A stretch of 64,000 nt of DNA from an uncultured Oscillospiraceae bacterium (lineage in GTDB: Bacteria; Bacillota; Clostridia; Oscillospirales; Oscillospiraceae): contig CAJTPV010000006.1 of the NCBI GenBank assembly GCA_910578505.1, positions 1 to 64,000 of the forward strand, read 5' to 3'. Both the position numbers and the translations under genes were made by a program. Positions 1 to 6,855 of this stretch are shown one piece after another (the first letter of the stretch is position 1; every line of letters begins with the position of its first letter). Below the pieces are notes generated by a model that did no database searches, was not told the DNA's origin, and worked only from the letters and a program-made list of their open reading frames with translations.

Positions 1-159
1 CAAGCTCCTTGGCTCGCATTTGGGGTCCTTCTTCCATGATTCTTTGTGTGACAACTAAATCATAGTCGTTTCCCCTGTCCTGCCAAGCGCTTGTTCAGTT
101 TTTCCTACCCACTCTTTCTACCGATGAGCCAAATTTCCATATTGTTTTCCAAACGGCAT
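1..159. other. Window edge, no identifiable gene
   Basis: No complete gene is visible. On the minus strand the last part (about 1-70) can be read as a short peptide including NDYDLVVTQRIMEEG, which could be the start or an internal piece of a gene running off the window, but it has no clear start or ribosome binding site. I assign no function. Confidence 0.3.
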
Positions 160-426
160 TTACCGGCGTGAGCCATTCAGGAAATCGCTGAATTCCTTCA
201 ATTCTTTTTTCTTTTCCTTCGAAAGCTGGTTAAATTCTATCTGCTCAATCGCCCCCTCCAGTGCATACAGATGTACCAGGCAGACCTGCGGATATACTGC
301 TTTCAGCTGGAAAAATGCCTGCTTTGCACCAATTGCAGACAGTTTCTCGGGGGAATCAATGCCCACAGTTGCCAGCTTTCGCGCCATCACCCTGCCGATA
401 TTGCGCATGGACGTTAATCCTGCCAT
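160..426 (-). CDS. Stand-alone TfoX C-terminal-domain-like protein
   Basis: This 88-residue protein opens with a helix-hairpin-helix-like stretch (LTSMRNIGRVMARKLATVGI) followed by LSAIGAKQAFFQLK and a Tyr/Pro segment, the pattern of the TfoX/Sxy C-terminal domain. In TfoX the domain accompanies an N-terminal domain in competence regulation; here it stands alone, as in many Bacillota, so a competence role should not be assumed. A GAGGAGG ribosome binding site precedes the ATG, and a TTGAAG-17-TACAAT promoter lies upstream, divergent from proS. The family is fairly clear; the role is unknown. Confidence 0.75.
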   Translation of the reverse strand: MAGLTSMRNIGRVMARKLATVGIDSPEKLSAIGAKQAFFQLKAVYPQVCLVHLYALEGAIEQIEFNQLSKEKKKELKEFSDFLNGSRR

Positions 427-456
427 ATATTCCCTCCTCTGTTGTTCAACAGCTTC

Positions 457-485
457 ATTGTATCACAGATATTTCTTGTCTTCAA
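457..485 (-). promoter_or_regulatory. Promoter of the TfoX-like gene
   Basis: Read on the minus strand: -35 TTGAAG (480-485), a 17-bp spacer and -10 TACAAT (457-462). It is back to back with the proS promoter. Confidence 0.65.
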
Positions 486-492
486 CCGCCTC

Positions 493-521
493 TTGACAAT
501 TCCTAGAAGATTATATAGAAT
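493..521 (+). promoter_or_regulatory. proS promoter
   Basis: A consensus -35 TTGACA (493-498), 17-bp spacer and -10 TAGAAT (516-521). The leader to the ATG at 579 is only about 50 nt, too short for a T-box. Confidence 0.75.
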
Positions 522-578
522 AAGTGTCCAGAGAAAAATTCTCAAAATTAACATATTCATATAGGAGATTATGTCATC

Positions 579-2021
579 ATGTCACAGGATAAACGCCAGG
601 TAGACGCTATCACCGCCAGAGATGTAGACTTTGCACAGTGGTTCACAGACGTGTGCAGAAAAGCGGAGCTGATCGACTACTCCAGCATCAAGGGAATGTT
701 CATCTACCGCCCCTACGGCTACGCCATCTGGGAGAACATGCAGCACGAGCTGGACCGGCAGTTTAAAGCCACCGGCCACGAGAACGTATACCTTCCCATG
801 CTCATCCCGGAGAGCCTGCTGCAAAAGGAGAAGGATCATGTGGAGGGCTTCGCGCCGGAGTGCGCCTGGGTCACCACCGGCGGTAGCGAGACGCTGGAGG
901 AGCGCTACTGCATTCGTCCCACCAGCGAGACGCTCTTCTGTGAGCATTACAAAAATATCATCCACTCCTACCGCGACCTGCCCAAGCTGTACAACCAGTG
1001 GTGCAGCGTGCTGCGCTGGGAGAAGACCAGCCGCCCCTTCCTCCGCCACCGGGAATTTTTGTGGCAGGAGGGCCACACCATGCACGCCGCGGAGGAGGAG
1101 GCCCGTGAGGAGACCATCCGGATGCTGAACGTATACGCCGACTTCTGCGAGAACGTGCTGGCCATGCCGGTGACCAGAGGCCGGAAGACGGATAAGGAAA
1201 AATTCAACGGCGCGGAGGAGACGTACTGCGTGGAGTGCATGATGCATGACCGCAAGGCGCTGCAGGCCGGTACCAGCCACTATTTCGGCGACGGCTTCGC
1301 CAGAGCCTTTGACATCACCTTCACCGGCACGGACAATCAGCTCCACTATCCCCATCAAACCAGCTGGGGCGTATCTACCCGGCTCATCGGCGGCATCATT
1401 ATGACCCACGGCGATGACAACGGCCTGGTCCTCCCTCCCCGGATCGCGCCGGTGCAGGCGGTCGTAATCCCCATTGCGCAGCACAAGCCCGGCGTACTGG
1501 ACGCCGCCGGCAAGCTGCTGGAGCGGCTGCAGCAGGCCGGCGTGCGATCCCGGATGGACGACAGCGACAAGGCCCCCGGCTGGAAGTTCGCGGAGTATGA
1601 GATGCGGGGCGTGCCGCTACGGGTGGAGATCGGCCCGAAGGACATGGAGAAGGAGCAGTGCTGCATCGCCCGCCGGGATACCGGAGAGAAGACCTTTGTC
1701 CCTCTGGCGGAGCTGGAGAGCACAGTGGCAAAGCTGCTGGACGATATCCACAACAATATGTTCGCTATGGCAAAGAAGAATCTGGAGGACAACTCCTGCA
1801 CCGCCGAGACGCTGGAGCAGGTAAAGGAGATCACCGGGCGCCTGGGCGGCGGATTTGTCCACACCAAGTGGTGCGGCGAGCTGGCCTGTGAGCTGGCCAT
1901 GAAGGAGCAGGCGGGGGTCACCAGCCGCTGCATGCCCCTGGCCCAGTCCGGAACCACCGGGAAGTGCCCCGTGTGCGGGAAGGAATGCACCACCGATATT
2001 ATCTGGGGCGTAGCGTATTAA
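579..2021 (+). CDS. proS: Prolyl-tRNA synthetase, archaeal/eukaryote-like type
   Basis: A cytosolic class II aminoacyl-tRNA synthetase that charges tRNA-Pro with proline using ATP. Class II motifs are visible: RPTSETLFCEHY, then motif 2 in RWEKTSRPFLRHREFLWQEG. At 480 residues it lacks the inserted editing domain of the bacterial ~570-residue form. It ends in a Cys-pair segment (CPVCGKECTTDIIW) and a C-terminal Tyr, both typical of the short type-3 ProS. The ATG at 579 is preceded by GGAG at 564-567; an out-of-frame ATG at 571 stops quickly. It is a single-gene unit with its own promoter and a strong downstream hairpin. Confidence 0.97.
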   Translation: MSQDKRQVDAITARDVDFAQWFTDVCRKAELIDYSSIKGMFIYRPYGYAIWENMQHELDRQFKATGHENVYLPMLIPESLLQKEKDHVEGFAPECAWVTTGGSETLEERYCIRPTSETLFCEHYKNIIHSYRDLPKLYNQWCSVLRWEKTSRPFLRHREFLWQEGHTMHAAEEEAREETIRMLNVYADFCENVLAMPVTRGRKTDKEKFNGAEETYCVECMMHDRKALQAGTSHYFGDGFARAFDITFTGTDNQLHYPHQTSWGVSTRLIGGIIMTHGDDNGLVLPPRIAPVQAVVIPIAQHKPGVLDAAGKLLERLQQAGVRSRMDDSDKAPGWKFAEYEMRGVPLRVEIGPKDMEKEQCCIARRDTGEKTFVPLAELESTVAKLLDDIHNNMFAMAKKNLEDNSCTAETLEQVKEITGRLGGGFVHTKWCGELACELAMKEQAGVTSRCMPLAQSGTTGKCPVCGKECTTDIIWGVAY

Positions 2022-2036
2022 ATAGCATACGGCAGG

Positions 2037-2074
2037 GCGCGGCAGAAATCCAACGTCAGATTTCTGCCGCGCTT
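2037..2074 (+). terminator. Hairpin downstream of proS
   Basis: A perfect 14-bp stem (GCGCGGCAGAAATC at 2037-2050 with its complement at 2059-2072) and an 8-nt loop. The following T tract is weak, but position and stem strength support a terminator. It also marks the chromosomal side of the IS110 insertion. Confidence 0.7.
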
Positions 2075-2191
2075 GGATTGATTCGTCTGCAGAGGTACAT
2101 AAGTTTGAAACAAACCGATAACGCACCATTGTAAAAAGGGCATAGCAAGGCAGACCGTCAGTCAGGCGGTCAAAAAAAGGTGGGAGTATAG

Positions 2192-3457
2192 CTACGCAGG
2201 TAACGGTGGGGGAGGAGAGTCAAGAACAACAACATACCCCATCCTGGCAAGCATCTCAAAGGCCTTTTTCTGAGAAATCTGGCGAGCGACAGGCGGTTTA
2301 TCTTCTTTCCTGTATGCAGCTGGATCGTAGGGCTCACCTTTGCTCAGGATGTGGTAAATGGCAGTGAGAAGCCTTCTGGCAATGGCAATGATGGCCTTCT
2401 TCTTACCGCGCCGCTTCTGGAGGGCCTGCTTCTTCCCGTAGATTTCGGGATGCTTTTCGCTGCGGCTGGCAGCAAGCGCAACCTGAATCAGCAGGGGCTT
2501 GAGATAAGCACCGGATTTGCCAATACGAGTGGTTTTCTTCTTGCCTGCGCTTTCTGCATTTTGCGGGGTAAGGCCAGCCCAAGAGCAAAGATGCTTGGAA
2601 GTATCAAACACCGTCATGTCTGCGCCGATTTCAGCAAGGATGCGGATAGCGGTAAAGGCATCATGGATACCGGGAACAGTCAGCAGCAGTTCGATCTGCG
2701 GGAGATAGTTTTGAGCAATCTCCAGGATAAGGGATTCCAGCTCTGCTTTGCGTTTTTCCAGAGAATCCATGTGGCTGCGGATAATTTTGAGTTTCTCAGC
2801 CTGTTCGTGGGTAAAGATACCGTCAACTGCTTTCTGGATCTGCGCAATAGGCGTTTTGCAGCGTCTATGCACAAAGGGAGCCACATCAAACGGCTCTCCG
2901 GGATGTTCCAACAACTGTGTTGTGATGGCGGATGCGCTCTTGCCGAACACATTACTGAACACGTCATCAAGCTTGAAGTTGGAAACGGTAAGGCAGTTCT
3001 GGGCACGGTTTTTCTCTCCGGTCATGTAGGATGAGAGTTTGACCCAATAACGACAGAGGTCTCGGAGCTGCCGGATGTCCTTCGGCGGAATGAAGCTGCC
3101 GCGAACGAGGTCGTGCTTGAACAGGTCAGCGATCCATTGCGCATCCTTCTTGTCGGTTTTCTTCCCCTTGATGGCCTTGACGAACTTCGGGTGGCTGACT
3201 ACCACATGGCAGGAGCCCTCCAAAATGTTGTGGATGGGAAACCAATACTTCCCAGTGGATTCCATACACACGTCTTTGCAGTCATTAGCTAAAAGCCAGT
3301 CCCGCAGTTCACGCAAGTTCCCGGTATAGGTTGAGAATCGCCGTGACTGATATTCAGTGACCCCCTGCGCATTTGTGGATGCGATACAGGCAATGAGAAA
3401 GTCCCGGTGAACATCCATTCCGCAGCAAATTGGATACACGATTTTAAGTTTTCCCAT
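2192..3457 (-). CDS. IS110-family transposase/recombinase
   Basis: This DEDD recombinase moves the element by cutting and rejoining DNA guided by an RNA. The N-terminal RuvC-like domain shows D15 (CCGMDVHRD), E66 (CMESTG) and D102/D105 (KTDKKDA). A middle coiled segment (about 215-250) is followed by the Transposase_20 domain with VPGIHDAFTA, WAGLTPQNAESAGKK (S303, the likely catalytic serine) and RIGKSGAYLKPLL. The 421-residue length is typical and no frameshift or stop is present, so it looks active. I chose ATG 3457 because GGGGAG lies 6 nt upstream; a TTG at 3463 would sit almost on the ribosome binding site. Confidence 0.95.
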   Translation of the reverse strand: MGKLKIVYPICCGMDVHRDFLIACIASTNAQGVTEYQSRRFSTYTGNLRELRDWLLANDCKDVCMESTGKYWFPIHNILEGSCHVVVSHPKFVKAIKGKKTDKKDAQWIADLFKHDLVRGSFIPPKDIRQLRDLCRYWVKLSSYMTGEKNRAQNCLTVSNFKLDDVFSNVFGKSASAITTQLLEHPGEPFDVAPFVHRRCKTPIAQIQKAVDGIFTHEQAEKLKIIRSHMDSLEKRKAELESLILEIAQNYLPQIELLLTVPGIHDAFTAIRILAEIGADMTVFDTSKHLCSWAGLTPQNAESAGKKKTTRIGKSGAYLKPLLIQVALAASRSEKHPEIYGKKQALQKRRGKKKAIIAIARRLLTAIYHILSKGEPYDPAAYRKEDKPPVARQISQKKAFEMLARMGYVVVLDSPPPPLPA

Positions 3458-3466
3458 AAACAACTC

Positions 3467-3490
3467 CCCTCAAAAAAGTATCATTGAGGG
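3467..3490 (-). promoter_or_regulatory. Hairpin over the transposase ribosome binding site
   Basis: On the minus strand CCCTCA (3485-3490) can pair with TGAGGG (3467-3472), which includes part of the GAGGGGAG ribosome binding site of the transposase. Such pairing would lower translation. It is visible in sequence; the effect is inferred. Confidence 0.45.
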
Positions 3491-3700
3491 CAGCCAGGGA
3501 CTGAGCATCCAGCTAAAAACGAGTTGCGTCTTTACAAAGATAAGTTTACAGGCTCTATGTCCTACTCATTGGTGCTTGAATGGATGTCCGGTGACTTATA
3601 ATGAAGCGCGGTCGCAGATTGCTGCACCGCACCTACCTCCTCGTACTCTGTAGTATGGCTGTCCTCAAACAAAGTTTACCATATTACACTCTATAGCGGA
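3491..3700 (-). ncRNA. Candidate bridge RNA region of the IS110 element
   Basis: About 210 nt of non-coding sequence lie upstream of the transposase start, where IS110-group elements encode their bridge RNA. On the minus strand there is a strong hairpin (3608-3630: GCGGT, GCAG, loop, CTGC, ACCGC), a possible enclosing GGTGC/GCACC helix, and two copies of GGACAT (about 3562 and 3587) around a CATT/AATG pairing. This suggests a multi-loop RNA. RNA ends and guide loops could not be assigned because the element ends are unknown. Confidence 0.45.
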
Positions 3701-3730
3701 AGCACCGACTCTGTTTCATTCCTCGTTGGT

Positions 3731-3747
3731 GCCTTTCGCAGAAAGGC
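3731..3747. repeat. Perfect short palindrome at the IS110/ICMT boundary
   Basis: GCCTTTC-GCA-GAAAGGC is a perfect 7-bp inverted repeat (3731-3737 with 3741-3747). The second arm overlaps the ribosome binding site of the methyltransferase. A second inverted repeat, GCACCGAC (3702-3709) with GTTGGTGC (3725-3732), abuts it. Confidence 0.6.
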
Positions 3748-3756
3748 ATGGTCATA

Positions 3757-4431
3757 ATGATGACTAAAACACTGTTCTTACAGGCAATCGGGAAAGTGGC
3801 GCTGGGCGCAGCAGCGGCGGGGCTGCTGATTTTCTTGCCCGCCGGCACAATCCTCTACTGGAACGGCTGGCTGTTTATGGGCATTTTGTTTATTCCTATG
3901 TTTTTTGCCGGAATATGGATGATGCTGAAAAATCCAGAGCTGCTGCGCAAACGCCTGCATACCCGGGAAACCCAGGCGGAGCAGGCGCTTGTCATCAAAC
4001 TGAGCGGGCTGATGTTTGTGGCGGGATTCGTGCTGGCTGGCTTTAATTTCCGGTTTCAATGGCTTGTGCTGCCGGACTGGGCGTCCTGGGCGGCAGCCGC
4101 TGTCTTTGCCCTCTCCTACCTGCTCTATGGCGAGGTCCTGCGGGAAAATACCTACTTATCCCGTACGGTGGAGGTCCAGGAGGGCCAAAAGGTCATCGAC
4201 ACCGGGCTGTACAGCATTGTCCGCCACCCCATATACAGTGTGACGGTGCTGATGTTTCTGACCATGCCGCTGATTCTTGGCTCCCCGCTCTCTTTCGCAA
4301 TATTTCTGTCCTATCCCGCAATTATTGCCAAAAGGATCAAAAACGAGGAAAAAGTTCTGGCGGAAGGGCTGGCGGGATACGCCGCCTATCAGAAGAAGGT
4401 AAAATACAAATTAGTTCCATTTCTGTGGTAG
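3757..4431 (+). CDS. Isoprenylcysteine carboxyl methyltransferase (ICMT)-like membrane methyltransferase
   Basis: A polytopic membrane protein of about 224 residues with roughly five hydrophobic helices. The conserved C-terminal signature includes DTGLYSIVRHPIYS (SAM-binding RHP motif) and an NEEKVLAEGLAGYAAY segment followed by Lys-rich residues, typical of the ICMT/PEMT superfamily. Bacterial members methylate small lipid or unknown substrates; no prenylated protein is implied. The ATG at 3757 lies 10 nt after AAGG (3743-3746); the ATG at 3748 is too close. The IS110 element abuts its 5' side and may have separated it from its original promoter. Confidence 0.85.
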   Translation: MMTKTLFLQAIGKVALGAAAAGLLIFLPAGTILYWNGWLFMGILFIPMFFAGIWMMLKNPELLRKRLHTRETQAEQALVIKLSGLMFVAGFVLAGFNFRFQWLVLPDWASWAAAAVFALSYLLYGEVLRENTYLSRTVEVQEGQKVIDTGLYSIVRHPIYSVTVLMFLTMPLILGSPLSFAIFLSYPAIIAKRIKNEEKVLAEGLAGYAAYQKKVKYKLVPFLW

Positions 4432-4460
4432 TTCCCCGGAAAAGTCCAGCATTTACCGCT

Positions 4461-4490
4461 TGCAAAATCCGCTTTTCTTCCTTTATACTG
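4461..4490 (+). promoter_or_regulatory. Promoter of the SleB-like hydrolase
   Basis: -35 TTGCAA (4461-4466), 18-bp spacer and -10 TATACT (4485-4490). It lies 53 bp upstream of the ATG at 4543, supporting that ATG as the ancestral start. Confidence 0.55.
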
Positions 4491-4542
4491 TCCGCTGGAG
4501 GGCGAACGTCCTCCAAGACAGCAGCAAAGGAGCGATTCCCGC

Positions 4543-4626
4543 ATGATTTGAAAGTTTCTGTTATCCCTTCTGGCCGCGCTTCTGCTCTCTGCCCGGACAG
4601 CCCACGCCGCGTCGCTCACCGTCACG
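4543..4626 (+). other. Signal-peptide coding segment interrupted by TGA
   Basis: After AAAGGAG (4526-4532) an ATG at 4543 reads Met-Ile, then TGA (4549-4551). The same frame continues as KFLLSLLAALLLSARTAHAA, an ideal signal peptide with a basic end, hydrophobic core and AHA-A cleavage site, running into the hydrolase. A single CGA-to-TGA change would explain the stop. Confidence 0.75.
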
Positions 4627-5334
4627 GTGGACGGCCAGCCCCTGCCCGGCGCGGCTTTCGCGGAAAACGGCACGACGTACGTCCCCCTTGTTCCCCTCCT
4701 GCAGGCTCTGGGAGATTGGGAGACGGTATGGGACCCGGATACCCATACCGCTTCCGCCCAGACGGACCTCTTCGCGCTGCATGTCCCGGCCCGGCAGTAC
4801 CACGTGCTGGCGGACGGATTTGCCTTTGACCTCAGCGCGGCGTCTCTGGTGCGCTCCGGCAGTACATATGTGCCGCTGCGGCCCCTGGCAAATCTGTTAG
4901 GCGCGGAGGTCCTGTTTATGGACTGGGACAGTCCGGTGGAGGTCTCCTCCCCGCAGGAGGCGGACCATACAGAGGAGGATCTCTATTGGCTCAGCCGCAT
5001 CATCAGCGCCGAGAGCAGAGGCGAAAGCCTGCGGGGACAGGTGGCTGTCGGCAATGTCATCCTCAACCGGGTGGCCAGCGGCCAATTTCCCGACACCATC
5101 CGGGATGTCATCTTTGACCGCAAGGACGCAGTACAGTTTGAACCGGTAGCCAATGGGACGATCTACAGCGAACCCACGGCCCAGAGCGTATTGGCCGCAC
5201 GGCTGGCGCTCAATGGCACCAGCGTGGTGGGAAACAGTCTGTACTTCTTCAACCCCTCCTACTCCAGCGGCAGCTGGGTCCGGCAGAACCGCCCCTATCA
5301 CGGCACGATCGGCTGCCATGTATTTTATCGGTAA
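4627..5334 (+). CDS. SleB-like cell-wall hydrolase with copper-amine-oxidase-like N-domain
   Basis: The C-terminal half (about residues 115-235) matches the SleB/hydrolase_2 family: LYWLSRIISAESRGE, GQVAVGNVILNRV and NSLYFFNP. The catalytic Glu is probably the one in ISAESRGE. The N-terminal half resembles copper-amine-oxidase N-domain repeats (YVPLVPLLQALGDWE, YVPLRPLANLLG) that bind the envelope. Members cleave peptidoglycan in spore cortex or vegetative wall. The in-frame GTG at 4627 has no ribosome binding site and would leave the protein without a signal peptide; the true start was almost certainly ATG 4543, now followed by TGA. The gene is therefore possibly a recent pseudogene or made by readthrough. 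Confidence 0.8.
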   Translation: MDGQPLPGAAFAENGTTYVPLVPLLQALGDWETVWDPDTHTASAQTDLFALHVPARQYHVLADGFAFDLSAASLVRSGSTYVPLRPLANLLGAEVLFMDWDSPVEVSSPQEADHTEEDLYWLSRIISAESRGESLRGQVAVGNVILNRVASGQFPDTIRDVIFDRKDAVQFEPVANGTIYSEPTAQSVLAARLALNGTSVVGNSLYFFNPSYSSGSWVRQNRPYHGTIGCHVFYR

Positions 5335-5353
5335 CACACGCTCTTTTGAGCCG

Positions 5354-5390
5354 GCGGCCCCAGCAAACCGCAGGGGCCGCGTTCCTCTTC
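5354..5390 (+). terminator. Terminator after the SleB-like gene
   Basis: Stem GCGGCCCC (5354-5361) with GGGGCCGC (5373-5380), followed by a pyrimidine-rich tail (GTTCCTCTTC). Confidence 0.7.
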
Positions 5391-5459
5391 TGGCGCGCGC
5401 TGCGGGGCCGTTGGTCTGCCGCGAATGCCGTCTGACAGCGGGATCTCTGCATCTTTGGT

Positions 5460-5488
5460 TTGACTTTTTCCGCCGGCAGAGGTAAAAT
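5460..5488 (+). promoter_or_regulatory. Promoter of the TIGR04255 gene
   Basis: -35 TTGACT (5460-5465), 17-bp spacer and -10 TAAAAT (5483-5488). Confidence 0.65.
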
Positions 5489-5519
5489 GGGACAAACCAT
5501 TCTGAGGGAGGATTTTTTC

Positions 5520-6314
5520 ATGCTGTTTTCCGACAACCCGCGTGTTCACTATAAGAAGGCCCAGCTGGCGGAGGTGATCTGCCAATTCCGCTTCCCTGCC
5601 ATTCTCTCTATCGACGCGAAGGAGCCCGCCGATTTTCAGGAGGCCGTCCGCTCCATGTTCCCCCGCTATGCCATCCGCAAGGACCAGCCCGGCCCCAAAA
5701 TCACCGGCCTGGGCACCCCCGGCGCAAAGCTGGAGACGCCGGAGGCCATCACCAATTATCACTTTATCTCCGCCGACGGCCGCTGGAAGCTGAATCTCAC
5801 CCGCGGCTTTATCTCCCTGAGCACCATCGCCTACCCAGGCTGGGAGGAATTCGGCAAGCGCTTCGACCTGCCCCTGGCCCAGTTTATCCGCATCTACCAG
5901 CCCTCTTTTTTCGAGCGCATCGGCCTGCGGTATGTCAACATCTTCTCCCGCAAAGCCCTGGATTTGGAGGGCGAACCCTGGCGGGAGCTGATCGCCCCTC
6001 CCTATCTGGGCATTTTGAGCGCAGAGGATGTGGATGAGGCCAGCGCCAGAAAATGCGCCGTGGACGTGGAGATGGGGCTGGACAGCACCTGCCGCGTCAA
6101 GCTCCACGCCGGCCCCGGCCTGGTCAAAACCAACGCCCCCGACGCGCCGAAGGACCCAGAGGTCAAGTTCATCCTGGATCTGGACCTCTATATGGGCGGC
6201 CAGCTGGACCCCCGGTTTGCCGCCGGAGGACTGGAGACGCTGCACGGCCACTCCACCGCCCTGTTCCAGGGAGCGATCACCGACCGTTTGCACAGCGCCT
6301 TGGAACCGCAGTGA
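5520..6314 (+). CDS. TIGR04255 family protein
   Basis: A 264-residue soluble protein whose start (AQLAEVICQFRFPAIL) and body (YHFISADGRWKLNLTRGFIS, PSFFERIGLRYVNIF) fit the TIGR04255 family, a sporadically distributed group of unknown biochemical function. No signal peptide or membrane segment is visible. The ATG at 5520 follows a GGGAGGA ribosome binding site; an upstream in-frame extension to about 5460 overlaps the promoter. It is a single-gene unit between its own promoter and a strong terminator. In other genomes members can occur near defence or mobile genes, but nothing of that kind is adjacent here. Confidence 0.75.
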   Translation: MLFSDNPRVHYKKAQLAEVICQFRFPAILSIDAKEPADFQEAVRSMFPRYAIRKDQPGPKITGLGTPGAKLETPEAITNYHFISADGRWKLNLTRGFISLSTIAYPGWEEFGKRFDLPLAQFIRIYQPSFFERIGLRYVNIFSRKALDLEGEPWRELIAPPYLGILSAEDVDEASARKCAVDVEMGLDSTCRVKLHAGPGLVKTNAPDAPKDPEVKFILDLDLYMGGQLDPRFAAGGLETLHGHSTALFQGAITDRLHSALEPQ

Positions 6315-6376
6315 ATCCCTTCTGCCTGGGCGAGCGTACATCAACGAAGAAAAAATCTATGTTGGCAGAGCAGCAC

Positions 6377-6412
6377 AAAGAACAGCTTCAAAATTGGAAG
6401 CTGTTCTTTTCG
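6377..6412 (+). terminator. Terminator after the TIGR04255 gene
   Basis: Stem AAGAACAGCTTC (6378-6389) with GAAGCTGTTCTT (6397-6408), then TTCG. Confidence 0.8.
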
Positions 6413-6420
6413 TTCTGCCC

Positions 6421-6472
6421 TTGACAGAACAGGTCTACTGTGTTAGACTATCCGTAGTTTAATTAGTTAGAC
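6421..6472 (+). promoter_or_regulatory. Promoter and palindromic operator of the BlaI/BlaR1-type operon
   Basis: -35 TTGACA (6421-6426), 17-bp spacer, -10 TAGACT (6444-6449). A palindrome GTCTA-CTGTGT-TAGAC (6433-6437 with 6444-6448) overlaps the spacer and -10, and a further half-site GTTAGAC lies at 6466-6472. BlaI-family repressors bind dyads placed like this and contain a TGT/ACA core, so autorepression is likely. Confidence 0.65.
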
Positions 6473-6486
6473 CCAGGAGGCATGTG

Positions 6487-6855
6487 ATGGAAACACCAAA
6501 AATTTTCGAGAGCGAGTACCGCTTCTGCCAGATTCTGTGGGAGCACGAGCCGGTCAACAGCACGGAGCTGGTCCGCCTGTGCCAGGGCGCCCTGGGCTGG
6601 AAAAAGTCCACCACCTACACGGTTATCCGGCGACTATCGGAGCGGGGTGTGGTAAAGCTGGAAAACGCCGTGGTGTCGGCGCTGGTGTCCCGTGAGCAGG
6701 TCCAGCACAGCGAAAGCCGGGAGTTTGTTGACCGGACCTTCAGCGGTTCCCTGCCCCAGTTCATCGCCGCCTTTACCAGCGGCAAAAAGCTGAGCCGTCA
6801 GGAGGCCGAGGAGATCCGCCGGCTCATCGACGCCTATGAGGAGGAGTGCCCATGA
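6487..6855 (+). CDS. BlaI/MecI-family transcriptional repressor
   Basis: A 122-residue winged-helix repressor: ESEYRFCQILWEHEPVNSTE, then the recognition-helix region GWKKSTTYTVIRRLSERG and a C-terminal dimerisation tail (VDRTFSGSLPQFIAAF). In known systems the BlaR1 metalloprotease triggers cleavage of BlaI in this region and releases the promoter. The ATG at 6487 follows CCAGGAGG (6473-6480); a GTG at 6484 is one codon upstream. Its stop overlaps the next start as ATGA, and a BlaR1-type protein ends the operon. No beta-lactamase gene is nearby, so the target is probably this operon itself or distant genes. Confidence 0.9.
   Translation: METPKIFESEYRFCQILWEHEPVNSTELVRLCQGALGWKKSTTYTVIRRLSERGVVKLENAVVSALVSREQVQHSESREFVDRTFSGSLPQFIAAFTSGKKLSRQEAEEIRRLIDAYEEECP

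Larger units (their letters stand above)
2075..3740 (-). mobile_element. IS110-family insertion sequence (outer limits, ends not resolved)
   Basis: The element contains one IS110-type transposase gene and non-coding arms of about 120 bp on the 3' side and up to 280 bp on the 5' side. IS110 elements usually lack obvious terminal inverted repeats and make no target duplication, so the ends cannot be fixed by eye. The limits given are the proS terminator on one side and the ribosome binding site of the next gene on the other. The long 5' arm is where the IS110 group, as distinct from IS1111, encodes its bridge RNA. Confidence 0.75.

Noticed and set aside
499..578. T-box riboswitch before proS (and asnS)
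   Set aside because: Leaders are about 40-55 nt, far too short, and no specifier or T-box sequence is visible.
4549..4551. TGA as selenocysteine or a recoded codon in the SleB-like gene
   Set aside because: Selenocysteine in a signal peptide makes no sense, no SECIS-like hairpin was noted, and other genes in the window use TGA as a stop.
4059..4829. 256-codon open frame overlapping the ICMT gene end
   Set aside because: Out of frame with ICMT and with the hydrolase, Arg/Pro/Gly-rich, no ribosome binding site.
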